This document shows positions 1 to 9,170 of a stretch of DNA of 64,000 bases, in pieces (the stretch's first letter is position 1; each line of letters begins with the position of its first letter). Below the pieces are notes generated by a model, which was not told where the DNA came from, made no database searches, and saw nothing but the letters and a program-made list of their open reading frames with translations. Position numbers and translations under genes: made by a program. Source of the stretch: Mailhella massiliensis (lineage in GTDB: Bacteria > Desulfobacterota > Desulfovibrionia > Desulfovibrionales > Desulfovibrionaceae); NCBI RefSeq assembly GCF_900155525.1, contig NZ_LT706951.1, positions 472,508 to 536,507 on the forward strand, read 5' to 3'.

Positions 1-2334
1 GAATTCCTTTCTTTCAAAGGCGATGCAGGGGTAGAAGATACGGTGCACGTCCTTCTGGAGAAGGTCCATGATGTGGCCGTGGCTGAGCTTGGCAGGATAG
101 CACACCGTCTGCGAAGGTATGGTGGCCATGCCCTTGGCGAACATCTTCTTGGAGGAGGGGGCGGAAAGCACCACGCGGAAGCCCAGCTTCGTGAACAGCG
201 TGAACCACATGGGGTAGTCCTCGTACATGTTCAGCACGCGGGGAATGCCTATGGTGCCGCGCGGAGCCTTGTCGGGAGCAAGCGGGGTATAGTGGGCGAA
301 CAGCCTCTTGTACTTGTAGTCGAAGAGGTTGGGCAGGCTTTCATCCGAGGCGCTTCTGCCCGCGCCGCGTTCGCAGCGGTTGCCGGACACGAAGCGCGAA
401 CCGTCGGAGAATCTGTTCACGGTAAGCAGGCAGTGGTTGGAACAGCCCTTGCACCGGGTTACGTTGCGCTCGGCCTGGAAGGAGGCGAGCTCCTCGCGGG
501 AAAGCAGGGTGGAACCCTCGGGAGATTCGTTCTCTCTGGCAATGAGGGCCGCGCCGAAGGCGCCCATGAGACCGGCGATGTCCAGCCGCAGCACCTCGCG
601 GCCGAGACTGAGTTCCAGGGCGCGCAGCAGCGCGTCGTTCTTGAAGGAACCGCCCTGGGCGATGACATGTTCGCCGAGTTCCTCGGGGCTGGATATCTTG
701 ATGACCTTGTAAAGGGCGTTCTTCACCACGGAATAGGAAAGCCCGGCGGCGATGTCGCCTACGGAACGGCCTTCCTTCTGCGCCTGCTTGACGCGGGAGT
801 TCATGAATACGGTACAGCGCGTACCGAGATCCACGGGCTTTGCGGCGTGCAGCGCCTCATCCACGAAGGAGGGCAGATCCATGCCGAGGGATTTGGCGAA
901 GGTTTCGATGAAGGAGCCGCAGCCCGCCGAACAGGCCTCGTTGAGCTGGATGCGGTCCACCATGCCGTCCTTCACATGGAGGCACTTGATGTCCTGTCCG
1001 CCGATGTCGAGCACGAAGGAGACTTCCGGCAAAAAGAACTGCGCGGCCTTGCAGTGCGCCAGCGTTTCCACTTCGTCCACGTCGGCGTGAAGCCCCGCGC
1101 GGATGAGTCCGCCGCCGTAGCCGGTGACGCCCGCTGCGGCGATGCGCGCATGGGCGGGCAGCATGGCGTAGACGTCCTTGAGAATCTGCACCGCGGCTTC
1201 GAGCGGGCGGCCCTGGCTCGGCGCATAGGTGTGGTAGAGAATGCGGCCCTTCTCGTCGGTCAGCACGGATTTGATGGTGGTGGAACCGGCGTCGATGCCG
1301 AGGTACACCCGCGCGGGGTGTTCCGCGCTTCCTTCAAGCTCGGAAAGCGAGGCGCGTTCGGCGATATGCCTGTCGTGTCTTTCGCGGAAGGCGCGCAGTT
1401 CTTCATCATTGCGGAAAAGCGGCGGCAGGGAAACTTCATCGGAGACGTGGGCGCCCGTCGTCAGTTTTTCAGCAAGAGCCGACAGCTCTTCGGCTGTCCA
1501 TACACGCTCTCCAACCTGCTGCTCGTCGCCGGGAAGCTCGTGCTGAAAAACGGAATGCATGGCCGTCCCCATGGCCACGAAGTATTCCGCATAAGGCGGG
1601 AAGACGGCATTTTCTTCCGAAAGGGCCAGAGTTTCCACAAAGCGCTGCCGCAGACTGCCGAGGAAGGCCAGGGGGCCGCCAAGGAAGGCCACCTTGCCTT
1701 CTATGGCGCGGCCGCAGGCAAGGCCGCTCACGGCCTGCTCCACCACGGCCTGGAAAATGGAGGCGGCGATATCCTCCCGCGCGCATCCTTCATTAAGGAG
1801 GGGGAGAATGTCCGTTTTGGCGAACACCCCGCAGCGCGAAGCGATGGGATAAATGGTGCGGCTTCGCGCGGCGAGTTCGTTGAGCCCCGCGGCGTCGGTG
1901 TTGAGGAAAGCCGCCATCTGATCGATGAAGGCGCCCGTGCCCCCGGCGCAGGTTTCGTTCATGCGCTGTTCCACGCCGCCGGTGAAGAAGGTGATTTTCG
2001 CGTCTTCCCCGCCGAGTTCGATGGTCACATCCACATCGGGAATACGGCGGCGTATGCTTTCCGCCGAAGCGATGACTTCCTGGACAAAGGGAATGCCCAG
2101 TTCCTCGGTAAGGGAAATGGCGCCGGAACCGGTGGCGGCAAGCGTGAAGGTATGACCGGAGAGTCCTCCGTCGGCAAGAGCCTCACGGAAGAGCTGGGCC
2201 ACAGTGGAACGCACATCGGAAAGATGGCGCTGGTAACGCGCGTAGAGCACGCGGGTAGACGGGTCGAGAACAACAAGCTTCACCGTGGTGGAGCCGATAT
2301 CAAGACCAATAGCCAAGGTCGACCTTGTATCCAT
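1..2334 (-). CDS. Acyl-CoA dehydratase activase, two ASKHA domains plus DUF2229 (3' end outside window)
   Basis: The frame is open from an ATG at 2334 to the window edge (778 codons), so the C-terminus is missing. Residues 1-300 form an ASKHA ATPase starting [11 protein letters not shown], with a cysteine loop [13 protein letters not shown] second ASKHA domain starts near residue 340 ([10 protein letters not shown]) and carries LDIGGQDIK and [10 protein letters not shown], the [4Fe-4S] and nucleotide motifs of BadF/BcrA-type activators. A cysteine cluster CKGCSNHC follows near residue 610. The start of a DUF2229-like domain (YPCIAFE) reaches the edge. Large fused proteins of this kind (~1400 aa) occur in anaerobes and are related to 2-hydroxyacyl-CoA dehydratase activators, which use ATP to drive low-potential electron transfer. 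The actual partner enzyme is unknown. It lies just downstream of rnc but beyond a strong terminator, so it is probably a separate transcript. The ribosome binding site is weak. Confidence 0.88.
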   Translation of the reverse strand, partial: MDTRSTLAIGLDIGSTTVKLVVLDPSTRVLYARYQRHLSDVRSTVAQLFREALADGGLSGHTFTLAATGSGAISLTEELGIPFVQEVIASAESIRRRIPDVDVTIELGGEDAKITFFTGGVEQRMNETCAGGTGAFIDQMAAFLNTDAAGLNELAARSRTIYPIASRCGVFAKTDILPLLNEGCAREDIAASIFQAVVEQAVSGLACGRAIEGKVAFLGGPLAFLGSLRQRFVETLALSEENAVFPPYAEYFVAMGTAMHSVFQHELPGDEQQVGERVWTAEELSALAEKLTTGAHVSDEVSLPPLFRNDEELRAFRERHDRHIAERASLSELEGSAEHPARVYLGIDAGSTTIKSVLTDEKGRILYHTYAPSQGRPLEAAVQILKDVYAMLPAHARIAAAGVTGYGGGLIRAGLHADVDEVETLAHCKAAQFFLPEVSFVLDIGGQDIKCLHVKDGMVDRIQLNEACSAGCGSFIETFAKSLGMDLPSFVDEALHAAKPVDLGTRCTVFMNSRVKQAQKEGRSVGDIAAGLSYSVVKNALYKVIKISSPEELGEHVIAQGGSFKNDALLRALELSLGREVLRLDIAGLMGAFGAALIARENESPEGSTLLSREELASFQAERNVTRCKGCSNHCLLTVNRFSDGSRFVSGNRCERGAGRSASDESLPNLFDYKYKRLFAHYTPLAPDKAPRGTIGIPRVLNMYEDYPMWFTLFTKLGFRVVLSAPSSKKMFAKGMATIPSQTVCYPAKLSHGHIMDLLQKDVHRIFYPCIAFERKEF

Positions 2335-2395
2335 ACAAAGACACCCTGAGGGAATCGAACCTTCCCACTATAGGGGAAAGGCCGGAAAAAGGCAA

Positions 2396-2426
2396 GCGCC
2401 TCTTCCCTTGTCCGGGGAAGAGGCGC
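2396..2426 (-). terminator. Rho-independent terminator of rnc
   Basis: A perfect 12-bp inverted repeat (GCGCCTCTTCCC and its complement) has a 7-nt loop. On the minus strand it is followed by TTGCCTTTTTCC. It lies 77 nt past the rnc stop codon and before the activase start. Confidence 0.85.
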
Positions 2427-2503
2427 AGAAGAAACGAAGGGCGGAAGCCTTCGGTACATGCCCCGGAAGCGTTCCGTTGCACGGCCGCGCGGTTCGGGCG
2501 CGG

Positions 2504-3220
2504 TTATTCCTTCATGCCGAGGGCGATGAGCGCAAGGTGCGCGGCTTCCTGCTCGGCGCGCTTGAGACTGCCGCCTTCGGCGACGAAGCATCTGCCGTCG
2601 GAAAGTTCAAGCTGCACGCGGAAGGTCTTGGCGTGTTCCGGGCCCGTGCTGGAAAGGGGCATGTACACGGGCAGGGAATGAAGCTGGGCCTGCGTGGCTT
2701 CCTGCAGGCGCGTCTTGTAGTCCTTGCTTTTTCTGTCGCTTTCAGGATCGGGCCATTTTCCGGCATAGAGCCGGTGGATGAGGGCGGAGGCTTCCTCGTG
2801 TCCGCCGTCGAGATATACCGCGCCGAGCACGGCTTCCATGGCGTCGGCAATGAGGGCGGGGCGTTCTCTTCCCCCCTGGGCTTCCTCGCCGCGCCCCATG
2901 AAGAGCATTTCTCCCAGCCCGAGCCCGCGGGCAAGTTCCGCAAGCTTGCCCTCGCTCACCAGGCGGGAACGCAGGCGCGTCATGCCGCCTTCCCTTTCCT
3001 TGGGAAAACGCTTGTAGATTTCATGGGAAACATTGACTTCCAGCACGGCGTCGCCAAGAAACTCCAGCCGTTCGTTGTGAACGGTGTTGTGTTCGTTGGC
3101 CCAGGAACTGTGGGTGAGCGCCGTGGCCAGGAGGGAAATATCGCGGAAGCGGTACCTGAGGCGCGCTTCGAGTTCCGAAAGGCGTTTCAACGTGTCGGGG
3201 GAAAAGGCAGACCTTTGCAT
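2504..3220 (-). CDS. rnc: Ribonuclease III
   Basis: This 238-aa protein has the usual RNase III length. The signature NERLEFLGDAVL with its catalytic acidic residues is near residue 43, and a C-terminal double-stranded RNA-binding domain covers roughly residues 160-235 (DYKTRLQE through AEQEAAHLALIALG). The enzyme cuts double-stranded RNA in rRNA maturation and mRNA turnover in the cytoplasm. The start at 3220 is chosen because GAGGAG lies 8 nt upstream; an in-frame ATG at 3265 would add 15 residues without homology. It is transcribed alone and ends at the hairpin at 2396-2426. Confidence 0.95.
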   Translation of the reverse strand: MQRSAFSPDTLKRLSELEARLRYRFRDISLLATALTHSSWANEHNTVHNERLEFLGDAVLEVNVSHEIYKRFPKEREGGMTRLRSRLVSEGKLAELARGLGLGEMLFMGRGEEAQGGRERPALIADAMEAVLGAVYLDGGHEEASALIHRLYAGKWPDPESDRKSKDYKTRLQEATQAQLHSLPVYMPLSSTGPEHAKTFRVQLELSDGRCFVAEGGSLKRAEQEAAHLALIALGMKE

Positions 3221-3344
3221 GACAAAACTCCTCGTACCGGAAAGAAATAGGCCTACATGCCGCAATTGGCAATAGCCCCGTGCCGACTTGACAAGAAGGC
3301 CGGTACTTCCTACTTATCTACCACAACATTCAAGGAGTCCTGCC

Positions 3345-3671
3345 ATGGCCTATGATATTCGTCTTGTAAAAATCGTGACCGGTGAACTCATCATCGGTAA
3401 ATTCGACGCCGAAGCCAACGCTCTGACCGACGTCGCCATCATGCAGACCGTACCCACCCAGCAGGGCGTCCAGCTCATGATGCTGCCCTACGGCTATCCC
3501 TTCGATCAGGAATTCAACGGCCGCATCGAGGCCAAGCACTTCCTTTTCGAATACTCCCATACTCCTCAGGAAGTGCAGGACAAGTATCTGGAAGCCTGCT
3601 CCAAGCTGTCGCTTTCCTCCGGCGGCCTGAACCCCAATCCTCAGCAGGGCGGTTCCGGGCTCATCCTGTAG
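3345..3671 (+). CDS. Conserved small protein of unknown function (108 aa)
   Basis: The protein begins MAYDIRLVKIVTGELIIGKF. It has no signal peptide, no membrane segment and no cysteine-rich motif, and its C-terminus is rich in Gly, Asn and Gln. The N-terminal half looks like a small beta-rich fold (alternating hydrophobic strands around VTGELIIGKF and VQLMMLPYGYPF), possibly Sm-like, but this is only an impression. AAGGAG lies 7 nt before the ATG and a strong terminator follows directly, so it is a single-gene transcript. Clean codon use and these signals support a real, well-expressed gene. Confidence 0.75.
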   Translation: MAYDIRLVKIVTGELIIGKFDAEANALTDVAIMQTVPTQQGVQLMMLPYGYPFDQEFNGRIEAKHFLFEYSHTPQEVQDKYLEACSKLSLSSGGLNPNPQQGGSGLIL

Positions 3672-3690
3672 TTTCCCGCTCACAAGCATG

Positions 3691-3726
3691 AAAAAAGCTT
3701 CCGGCACCCGTCGGAAGCTTTTTTTG
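3691..3726 (+). terminator. Terminator after the 108-aa gene
   Basis: The inverted repeat AAGCTTCCG / CGGAAGCTT is flanked by an A-run on the left and TTTTTTTG on the right. It lies about 20 nt after the stop at 3671 and could also stop transcription from the minus strand. Confidence 0.85.
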
Positions 3727-3907
3727 TGTTCTTGTTCCCGGTCGTCCGTATTCTTCTTGCGCCCGACCTTCCGGGGGGCGTCATGCTTTCCGGCAGCTCC
3801 CTGCCGGAGACGGAACAGGGCTGTTTTCGGAAAGGGGAGGAAAAGATTTTCTCCCCGTGCAAAAGCCTTTTCCGGCGGGGACGGAAAAACGGCGTTCCGG
3901 GGCCTCG

Positions 3908-4492
3908 TTAAAGAGCGGTGAGCATGTATTTCCGCACCAGCGCACGGGCGGCGTCGCGGCAGGCCTCGTCCGTCTCGTTCTGCGCGGAAAGGCGGAGCAG
4001 GGGCATGGCTTCGGCCACGAAGTCCGGCCTTGCCTCCAGAAGCCGCGCAATGGCGTGATAGCAGGAAATCCGCAGGGGCGCGTGGTCGCAGAAGCCGGTG
4101 CTTTTTTCTTCAGGAGCGTCGTAAATGTAGTGGAGGAGCACGCGGCGGAAGGTATCGGCCAGGGGCGGCACCTGGGCCAGGGTTTCTCCGAAGGCTTCGG
4201 GAATGCCCCATCCTATGTTGCCGGATTCCTCGTTCATGTGCCACATGAAGCGCCGTACGATGTTCTTTGCGTCTTCCGGGGAATTCCTGTAGACTTTCGC
4301 CATGACGCCGCCCATGGCGAAGGCTGCGCGTTCCGCCATGCTGCCCCCTTCCGTGAGGCAGGCGAAAAGGGCGTTGGCCAGAGAAAGGGGGGATTCCTCC
4401 CCGCATTCTGCGGGAAGGGGCTGATCCTTGGACCAGCCTTCGCTGCGGAACCATGCACGCAGGGTATTTTTCAGAGAGCGGAAACGGGGCAT
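3908..4492 (-). CDS. DVU0298-family protein, probably HEAT-like helical
   Basis: The 194-aa protein is mainly helical (for example AMGGVMAKVYRNSPEDAKNIVRR and CYHAIARLLEARPDFVAEAM). It resembles the DVU0298 family of Desulfovibrio, whose function is not known. Its C-terminal half has the periodicity of HEAT repeats and could be a protein-protein interaction scaffold; this is inference. The start at 4492 is preceded by AAGGAG with 7-nt spacing; a longer reading to 4609 adds residues without support. A degraded copy of its 3' part appears to lie at 36110-36195. Confidence 0.7.
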   Translation of the reverse strand: MPRFRSLKNTLRAWFRSEGWSKDQPLPAECGEESPLSLANALFACLTEGGSMAERAAFAMGGVMAKVYRNSPEDAKNIVRRFMWHMNEESGNIGWGIPEAFGETLAQVPPLADTFRRVLLHYIYDAPEEKSTGFCDHAPLRISCYHAIARLLEARPDFVAEAMPLLRLSAQNETDEACRDAARALVRKYMLTAL

Positions 4493-4671
4493 GAGGGTAC
4501 TCCTTCTTTGCATGGGGAACATACTATGGATGCCCGGGCGATGTCCAGTTTTCCCGGTTTTTTGCACCCCATGCAATTGGGGCTTGACAGAAAGGCGATT
4601 ACAGGACAATTATTCGAGTTCCTGTTGCGCTAACCAGCCCCGCCCAGCGGGGAATTACTTGGAGGATTCCT

Positions 4672-4938
4672 ATGAGCAAAGTTCTTCAGAACGCCGTCAA
4701 GACCGAAGCCGGTGTTGAAGTGAACGGCATTCCTGTTCAGCCCATCGTTGAAAACTGCAGCGGCTGCGACCGCGTCTGCGAATTTGAAGGTCAGCAGTTC
4801 TGCTCCAGCTACCCCATGCCTGCCAAGAAGTGGACTTCCGGCAAGTGCAACTTCGCCACCCACATCAAGGTGGAAGTCGCCGCCAAGGCCAAGGTCAACC
4901 CTCTGAAGGCTTCCAAGCGCGCCGCCAAGGGCCGCTAA
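4672..4938 (+). CDS. PxxKW-family cysteine-rich protein
   Basis: This is an 88-aa lysine-rich protein. Cysteines are arranged as NCSGCDRVCEFEGQQFCSSYP, followed by PAKKW, the PxxKW signature that names the family. It could bind a metal through the four clustered Cys, but no function is established. GGAGG precedes the ATG, codon choice is strongly biased (AAG, GCC, CTG), and an 11-bp terminator hairpin follows, all suggesting a highly expressed single gene. The tail is basic (KASKRAAKGR). Confidence 0.85.
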   Translation: MSKVLQNAVKTEAGVEVNGIPVQPIVENCSGCDRVCEFEGQQFCSSYPMPAKKWTSGKCNFATHIKVEVAAKAKVNPLKASKRAAKGR

Positions 4939-5007
4939 GCCGACACGTTTTACAAGGCCTCCGGGCCTTGTGCTCAGGCCATCCGGCGGGGTGCTCCGGC
5001 ATCTTTG

Positions 5008-5046
5008 CGCGCCTTTCTCTGAAGAAAGGCGCGACCGTCTTTTTCT
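5008..5046 (+). terminator. Terminator after the PxxKW gene
   Basis: A perfect 11-bp stem (CGCGCCTTTCT, loop CTGA) is followed by ACCGTCTTTTTCTTT. A smaller 8-bp hairpin (ACAAGGCC-TCCG-GGCCTTGT) lies upstream near 4951-4970. Confidence 0.8.
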
Positions 5047-5109
5047 TTCCGGCCTCCTCACCGGGCATTGCGCGTCAATGCCCGGTGTTAGGCGTTTAAT
5101 GGAGTTCTT

Positions 5110-6354
5110 ATGTCTCTGGAACAAAAGAATGCGATGCTTGAGGCGCTTTCCGGCTGCGCCGGGCGTGTTTTTGAACTGCAGAGCGCGCTGACCGCCATGC
5201 GCGGACTCGGCCCCGAAAACGGAGGCGACGGGGAAAAGAACAAGGCCGACTACCTGGAAAAGTGGCTCCGTTCCTTCGGTGTCGACAGCATAGAGCATGT
5301 GGACGCCGCGGACGAACGTGTTTCTTCCGGCATACGGCCCAACCTCATTGCAAGAGTTCCCGGCCGCACGTCGCGCACCCTGTGGATACTCGGGCACATG
5401 GATGTGGTTCCCGCAGGCGAGGAAAGCCTGTGGCATACCGATCCGTGGGTGGTCACGCGCGACGAAAAGGACCCCGATCTCATCGTCGGACGCGGCGTGG
5501 AGGATAATCAGCAGGCCGTCGTCTGCGGCTGCCTCATCGCTGCGGCGCTCAGGGAAAAGAACATCGTGCCCGATCTCGGCCTTGGCCTTATCTTCGTTTC
5601 CGATGAGGAAACGGGCAACGCCTACGGCATACAGCATCTTCTGCGTGAAAAGCCCGACTTCATTTCCGAAGGCGACCTCGTCATGGTGCCCGACTCCGGC
5701 AGTCCCGACGGCTGTTTCATTGAAATCGCGGAAAAGGGCATTCTGTGGCTGCGCGTCAGCATAGAAGGGCGGCAGTGTCATGCCTCCCGGCCCGACGACG
5801 GCAACAACGCCCTCACGGCGGCTGCGGCCATGATCATGGGGGCGGCCGAGGTGGAAAAGCGTTTTTCCGCAAGAGATGCGCTTTTCTCGCCGGATCGTTC
5901 CACCTTCACGCCCACCCGGCATGAAGCCAACGTACCCAATGTGAATACCATTCCCGGCAAGGAAGTGTTCTATATCGACTGCCGTGTGCTGCCCTGCTAT
6001 TCGCTGGACGAGGTGCTTGCCGCCTTCCGCGCTCTTGGAGCGGAAATAGCGGAAAGCCGTAACGTCCGGGTGGAGGTCGAACCCTACATGCAGGAACCTG
6101 CGGCCGCGCCCACGCCGGAAGACAGCCCCGTGGTCTGCAGCCTGAAAAGGGCGGTGAAGGAAGTTCTGGGGGTGGACTGCCGCTGCGGCGGCATAGGCGG
6201 TTCCACCGTGGCCGTCAATTTCCGCGAGCGCGGTATTCCCGCGGTCGTGTGGTCGCTCATTTTTGAAAACTGTCACAGCCCCAACGAGGCGGCCCGCATC
6301 TCCTTTGCCCTCAAGGAAGCGCAGGTTTTCGCTTCCATGCTGTTTGAAGCGTAG
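5110..6354 (+). CDS. M20-family metallo-hydrolase (peptidase/deacylase type)
   Basis: The 414-aa protein has the features of a di-zinc M20 amidohydrolase: GHMDVVPAGE near residue 95 (first His/Asp), GRGVEDNQQ near 128 (bridging Asp) and SDEETGN near 163 (catalytic Glu-Glu). A central dimerisation or lid domain covers about residues 215-330. Members hydrolyse N-acyl amino acids, dipeptides or succinyl-diaminopimelate; the exact substrate cannot be told. There is no signal peptide, so it is cytoplasmic. GGAG lies 6 nt before the ATG. The glycosyltransferase gene starts 11 nt downstream and is probably co-transcribed. Confidence 0.88.
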   Translation: MSLEQKNAMLEALSGCAGRVFELQSALTAMRGLGPENGGDGEKNKADYLEKWLRSFGVDSIEHVDAADERVSSGIRPNLIARVPGRTSRTLWILGHMDVVPAGEESLWHTDPWVVTRDEKDPDLIVGRGVEDNQQAVVCGCLIAAALREKNIVPDLGLGLIFVSDEETGNAYGIQHLLREKPDFISEGDLVMVPDSGSPDGCFIEIAEKGILWLRVSIEGRQCHASRPDDGNNALTAAAAMIMGAAEVEKRFSARDALFSPDRSTFTPTRHEANVPNVNTIPGKEVFYIDCRVLPCYSLDEVLAAFRALGAEIAESRNVRVEVEPYMQEPAAAPTPEDSPVVCSLKRAVKEVLGVDCRCGGIGGSTVAVNFRERGIPAVVWSLIFENCHSPNEAARISFALKEAQVFASMLFEA

Positions 6355-6365
6355 GCGGACTTGTC

Positions 6366-7490
6366 ATGCGCTGCATACAGGTCGTCAACGTCCGCTGGTA
6401 CAACGCCACCGCATGGTACGGCGTAACGCTTGCGCAATGCCTGCAGAAGGCGGGGCATGAATCCCTCGTGGCCGGACTTGCCGGCACGCCGCCGCTTCTG
6501 AAGGCGAAGGAAATGGGGCTTCCCACCATAGAGCTGCCCTTCAACAGCCAGTCTCCCGCAACGATTGTGAAGCTGTGGCGCGGCATGGGCGATCTGGTGC
6601 GTTCCTTCAGGCCCGACGTGGTCAACTGCCACAGAGGCGAAGCGTTCGTGCTGTGGGCGCTGATGAAGAAGCGTTTCGGCTTTACGCTGGTGCGTACCCG
6701 GGGGGATCGGCGTCTGCCCCGGGGCGGAGCCGTCAACCGCTGGCTGCACTGCGAGGCCGCCGATGCCGTCATCGCCACCAACAGCCTCATGACGCGGCAT
6801 TTTGCCGAAGCGCTTCATGTTCCTTCCTCCCGCCTGTACACCATTCTCGGCGGGGTGGATACGGAACGTTTCCACCGGGATGAAGATGCCCGGCATCAGA
6901 TGCGTGAGCGTTACGGGTACGGTGACGACGATATCGTCATGGGACTTCTCGGCCGTATGGACGTTGTGAAGGGCGTCAAGGAAAGTATCGAGGCTCTGGC
7001 GCTTGCCCGCAGGCTTTCCCCGGAGGCCCGGCGACTCCGCTTTCTCGTCATCGGCTTTGATTCGGAGTTCGGCACGGCCGATGTGGCCCGCTGGACGAGG
7101 GAACTGGGGCTGGGCGAGCTTGGGGAAATCGTCACCGTCACGGGCAGGGTGGAGCGGCCGGAAGCCGTCATTTCCGCTCTGGACTTCGGCATTCTGGCTT
7201 CCCTCGGGTCGGAGGCCATCGCCAGGGCGGCTCTGGAAATCATGGCGTGCAACGTGCCCCTCATTTCTTCCACCACGGGGGTCATGCCCGACCTTTTGCC
7301 CGCGCGGTACTGCTTCGCTCCCGGCGATGTTCCGGCCATGGCGGAACGCATGGTGCAGGCGCTCGACGAGCCGTGGCGCAGGGAACTGGCCGGAATATGT
7401 CATGACCGCATTTTCCGTGGCGGCCTGAGGCTGGAGGACTTTCTTTCCTCCACATTGCAGGTGTACGAAGAGGCTTCACACCGGATCTGA
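6366..7490 (+). CDS. Glycosyltransferase, GT4/GT-B type
   Basis: This 374-aa protein has a GT-B architecture. The N-terminal domain opens MRCIQVVNVRWYNATAWYGV and the nucleotide-sugar domain begins around LGGVDTERFH and GLLGRMDVVKG (residues 160-205). The E-x7-E motif of retaining GT4 enzymes is seen in the stretch EAIARAALEIM near residue 280. It probably adds a sugar to a cell-envelope glycan such as lipopolysaccharide; the substrate is unknown. It starts 11 nt after the M20 gene and is followed by a strong terminator, so the two form a small operon although their functions do not obviously match. Confidence 0.88.
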   Translation: MRCIQVVNVRWYNATAWYGVTLAQCLQKAGHESLVAGLAGTPPLLKAKEMGLPTIELPFNSQSPATIVKLWRGMGDLVRSFRPDVVNCHRGEAFVLWALMKKRFGFTLVRTRGDRRLPRGGAVNRWLHCEAADAVIATNSLMTRHFAEALHVPSSRLYTILGGVDTERFHRDEDARHQMRERYGYGDDDIVMGLLGRMDVVKGVKESIEALALARRLSPEARRLRFLVIGFDSEFGTADVARWTRELGLGELGEIVTVTGRVERPEAVISALDFGILASLGSEAIARAALEIMACNVPLISSTTGVMPDLLPARYCFAPGDVPAMAERMVQALDEPWRRELAGICHDRIFRGGLRLEDFLSSTLQVYEEASHRI

Positions 7491-7509
7491 GCTGCCCGGA
7501 GATGATAGG

Positions 7510-7542
7510 GCCCGTCTGCTTTCCGGCAGGCGGGCTTTTTTT
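7510..7542 (+). terminator. Terminator of the M20-glycosyltransferase pair
   Basis: The 10-bp stem GCCCGTCTGC / GCAGGCGGGC (one G-U pair) has a 6-nt loop and is followed directly by seven T. It starts 20 nt past the stop at 7490. Confidence 0.9.
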
Positions 7543-7628
7543 ACGGGCGTCGATCGTCCGGGCTTTCCCTGTGCCCGGGGAATCCGTCGCCCGGCAGGGG
7601 GAGTCTGTGGCGGATTGTACGGCAGAAG

Positions 7629-8168
7629 TCATTCCTCCGGCATGGCGCAGGTCCAGAGATTGGCCCGGACGAAATGCGGATCGTAGCGGTTTTCCTCAAA
7701 GAAGTCCTGAAGCGGATAGCCGAGGAGAATGAGGCATACCGGGCGCACCATGCCCGGCAGGGCAAAGGCCTTCATGAAGGCCGCTTCCCGTTCTTCCACG
7801 GGGTGAATGCCGCACCACAGCGAGCCTATGCCCATGCCCCGTGCGGCCAGCATGACGTTTTCCGCCGCTGCGGCGCAGTCCTGCGGCCAGAAGACCGTCT
7901 GCGGAGAAGATGACGTGTCGCAGCAGACGAGCAGCGCAAGCGGGGCTTCGCGTGCGGGACCTGCCGAAGGATGAAGTGCGGGCAGCCTGTCGAGATGCTC
8001 TCTTTCGGTAACGGCTATGATGCGCCTGGTGCGGGCATTCTCCGCGGCAGGCGCGGCAAAGGCCGCTTTGAGCAATACGTTTTGTTCTGCTTTTCCTACG
8101 GGCCTTGCGGCAAACCTGCGAATGCTGCGCCTTGTGAATATGGCGGTGAGCGTGTCCGTGCTTTCCAT
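7629..8168 (-). CDS. Nitroreductase-family flavoprotein
   Basis: The 179-aa protein begins MESTDTLTAIFTRRSIRRFA, the typical FMN-binding RRSIRRF motif of nitroreductases. It continues with the family pattern AAPAAENARTRR and a C-terminal GMGIGSLWCGIHP near residue 115. Such proteins are FMN-dependent NAD(P)H oxidoreductases acting on nitro compounds, quinones or flavins; the natural substrate is unknown. The start at 8168 is chosen because AAGGAG lies 6 nt upstream, whereas the frame stays open to 8477 with no homology. It is monocistronic. Confidence 0.88.
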   Translation of the reverse strand: MESTDTLTAIFTRRSIRRFAARPVGKAEQNVLLKAAFAAPAAENARTRRIIAVTEREHLDRLPALHPSAGPAREAPLALLVCCDTSSSPQTVFWPQDCAAAAENVMLAARGMGIGSLWCGIHPVEEREAAFMKAFALPGMVRPVCLILLGYPLQDFFEENRYDPHFVRANLWTCAMPEE

Positions 8169-8226
8169 GGTTTCTCCTTTTTTTTCAGCATACGAAAAAG
8201 AAGGAGAAGAAAAAGACCGCAGAGGC

Positions 8227-8255
8227 GTGATACTCATCTCGGGCATGAGTATCAC
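8227..8255 (-). terminator. Terminator-like 11-bp perfect hairpin after the thioesterase gene
   Basis: GTGATACTCAT and its exact complement flank a 7-nt loop. It begins 8 nt past the thioesterase stop. The T-rich tract on the minus strand (CTTTTTCTTCTCCTTC) starts about 11 nt later rather than directly, so it may be a weak terminator, or protect the mRNA 3' end. It also lies in the nitroreductase promoter region. Confidence 0.6.
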
Positions 8256-8262
8256 GCGGCGT

Positions 8263-9102
8263 TCAGCAGGATTGCTGCTCCGGGTCCTTCTCCCACAGCG
8301 TGATGGCACGGCATACTTCTCCCTTGTCTGCGCTTCTCTGTATGGAATGAAGGCGCGTACAGGGCACGGGGCGGCCGAACACTTCCTGCGGGGAGCCGGC
8401 AGGGGCGAGTGCCGGAGCGCACAGGCATTCCAGCTTATCCTGCGGAAAACTCTCGGCCCTGAAGGTGATGTCCACAAGGCGGGGCGTCAGGGGTTCCTTC
8501 CAGTTGTGCAGGAGCGCCGGAGCGGGGGGAAGGTTTTCCAGAATCCAGGCAAGGTATCGCGTATTGTTCACATGCCCGTTGATGTCCAGATCATCCCTCC
8601 GTACGATGAGAGGACAGCGCGAGGCTTCTTCCGGCCTGATGCGCGGAATGACGTGGCAGGCGAAGGGTTCGCAGGGGCGCGGCGCTGCGGGGTACTTCGG
8701 CGCGAGCTGATCGGGCAGGCGGGCCATGCAGCGCCCGGCAAGCTCCATGACCGACCATGCGCTTGTTCCCGTGACGATGAGCGTTCCGTTTCCGTCGCGG
8801 ACTTCATAGCCGCGATGACCGAAGCGGTCCATGGTGGAGGGCCAGGTATGGATGACGAGTTCCTCGCCTGCACGGGGAAGCCGGACAATGCGCAGGGCAA
8901 GGCGTGTAAGCACCCAGGTAAGTCCGTGAGGAAGGAGCGCCTCTTCGCCGAATCCCAGTCTGTCGGCGTTTCTTCCCGCCGCTTCCTGAAGCCAGTTTCC
9001 CAGCGCGGCAAGCGTGGCTACGCCGTTTTCTCCGATTTCCCCATAACGAACCATGAGGTGCAGATCGGAACCGTTCTCCGGGCAGAGGTTTATTTCGGAC
9101 AT
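8263..9102 (-). CDS. Acyl-ACP thioesterase
   Basis: The 279-aa protein has two hotdog domains as in plant FatA/FatB and bacterial acyl-ACP thioesterases. The N-terminal domain holds EIGENGVATLAALGNWLQEAA. The second domain carries DLDINGHVNNTRYLAW near residue 185, with the conserved Asn and His. The enzyme releases free fatty acids from acyl-acyl carrier protein in the cytoplasm and so can set chain length for lipids. The start at 9102 follows GAGGCGG; the frame could extend to 9189. It lies 68 nt downstream of tamB on the same strand and may be read through from tamAB, linking envelope assembly with lipid supply (inference). Confidence 0.88.
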   Translation of the reverse strand: MSEINLCPENGSDLHLMVRYGEIGENGVATLAALGNWLQEAAGRNADRLGFGEEALLPHGLTWVLTRLALRIVRLPRAGEELVIHTWPSTMDRFGHRGYEVRDGNGTLIVTGTSAWSVMELAGRCMARLPDQLAPKYPAAPRPCEPFACHVIPRIRPEEASRCPLIVRRDDLDINGHVNNTRYLAWILENLPPAPALLHNWKEPLTPRLVDITFRAESFPQDKLECLCAPALAPAGSPQEVFGRPVPCTRLHSIQRSADKGEVCRAITLWEKDPEQQSC

Positions 9103-9170
9103 GGGCCGCCTCGCTTTCTCGTTGTTCCTGCCGGAATGCAGGGAACGAGTCGCCGCGCATTTCGCGCAGG

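Noticed and set aside
43-2349. 768-aa open frame on the plus strand
   Set aside because: It is the antisense of the activase gene, which has ASKHA motifs and continues past the window edge.
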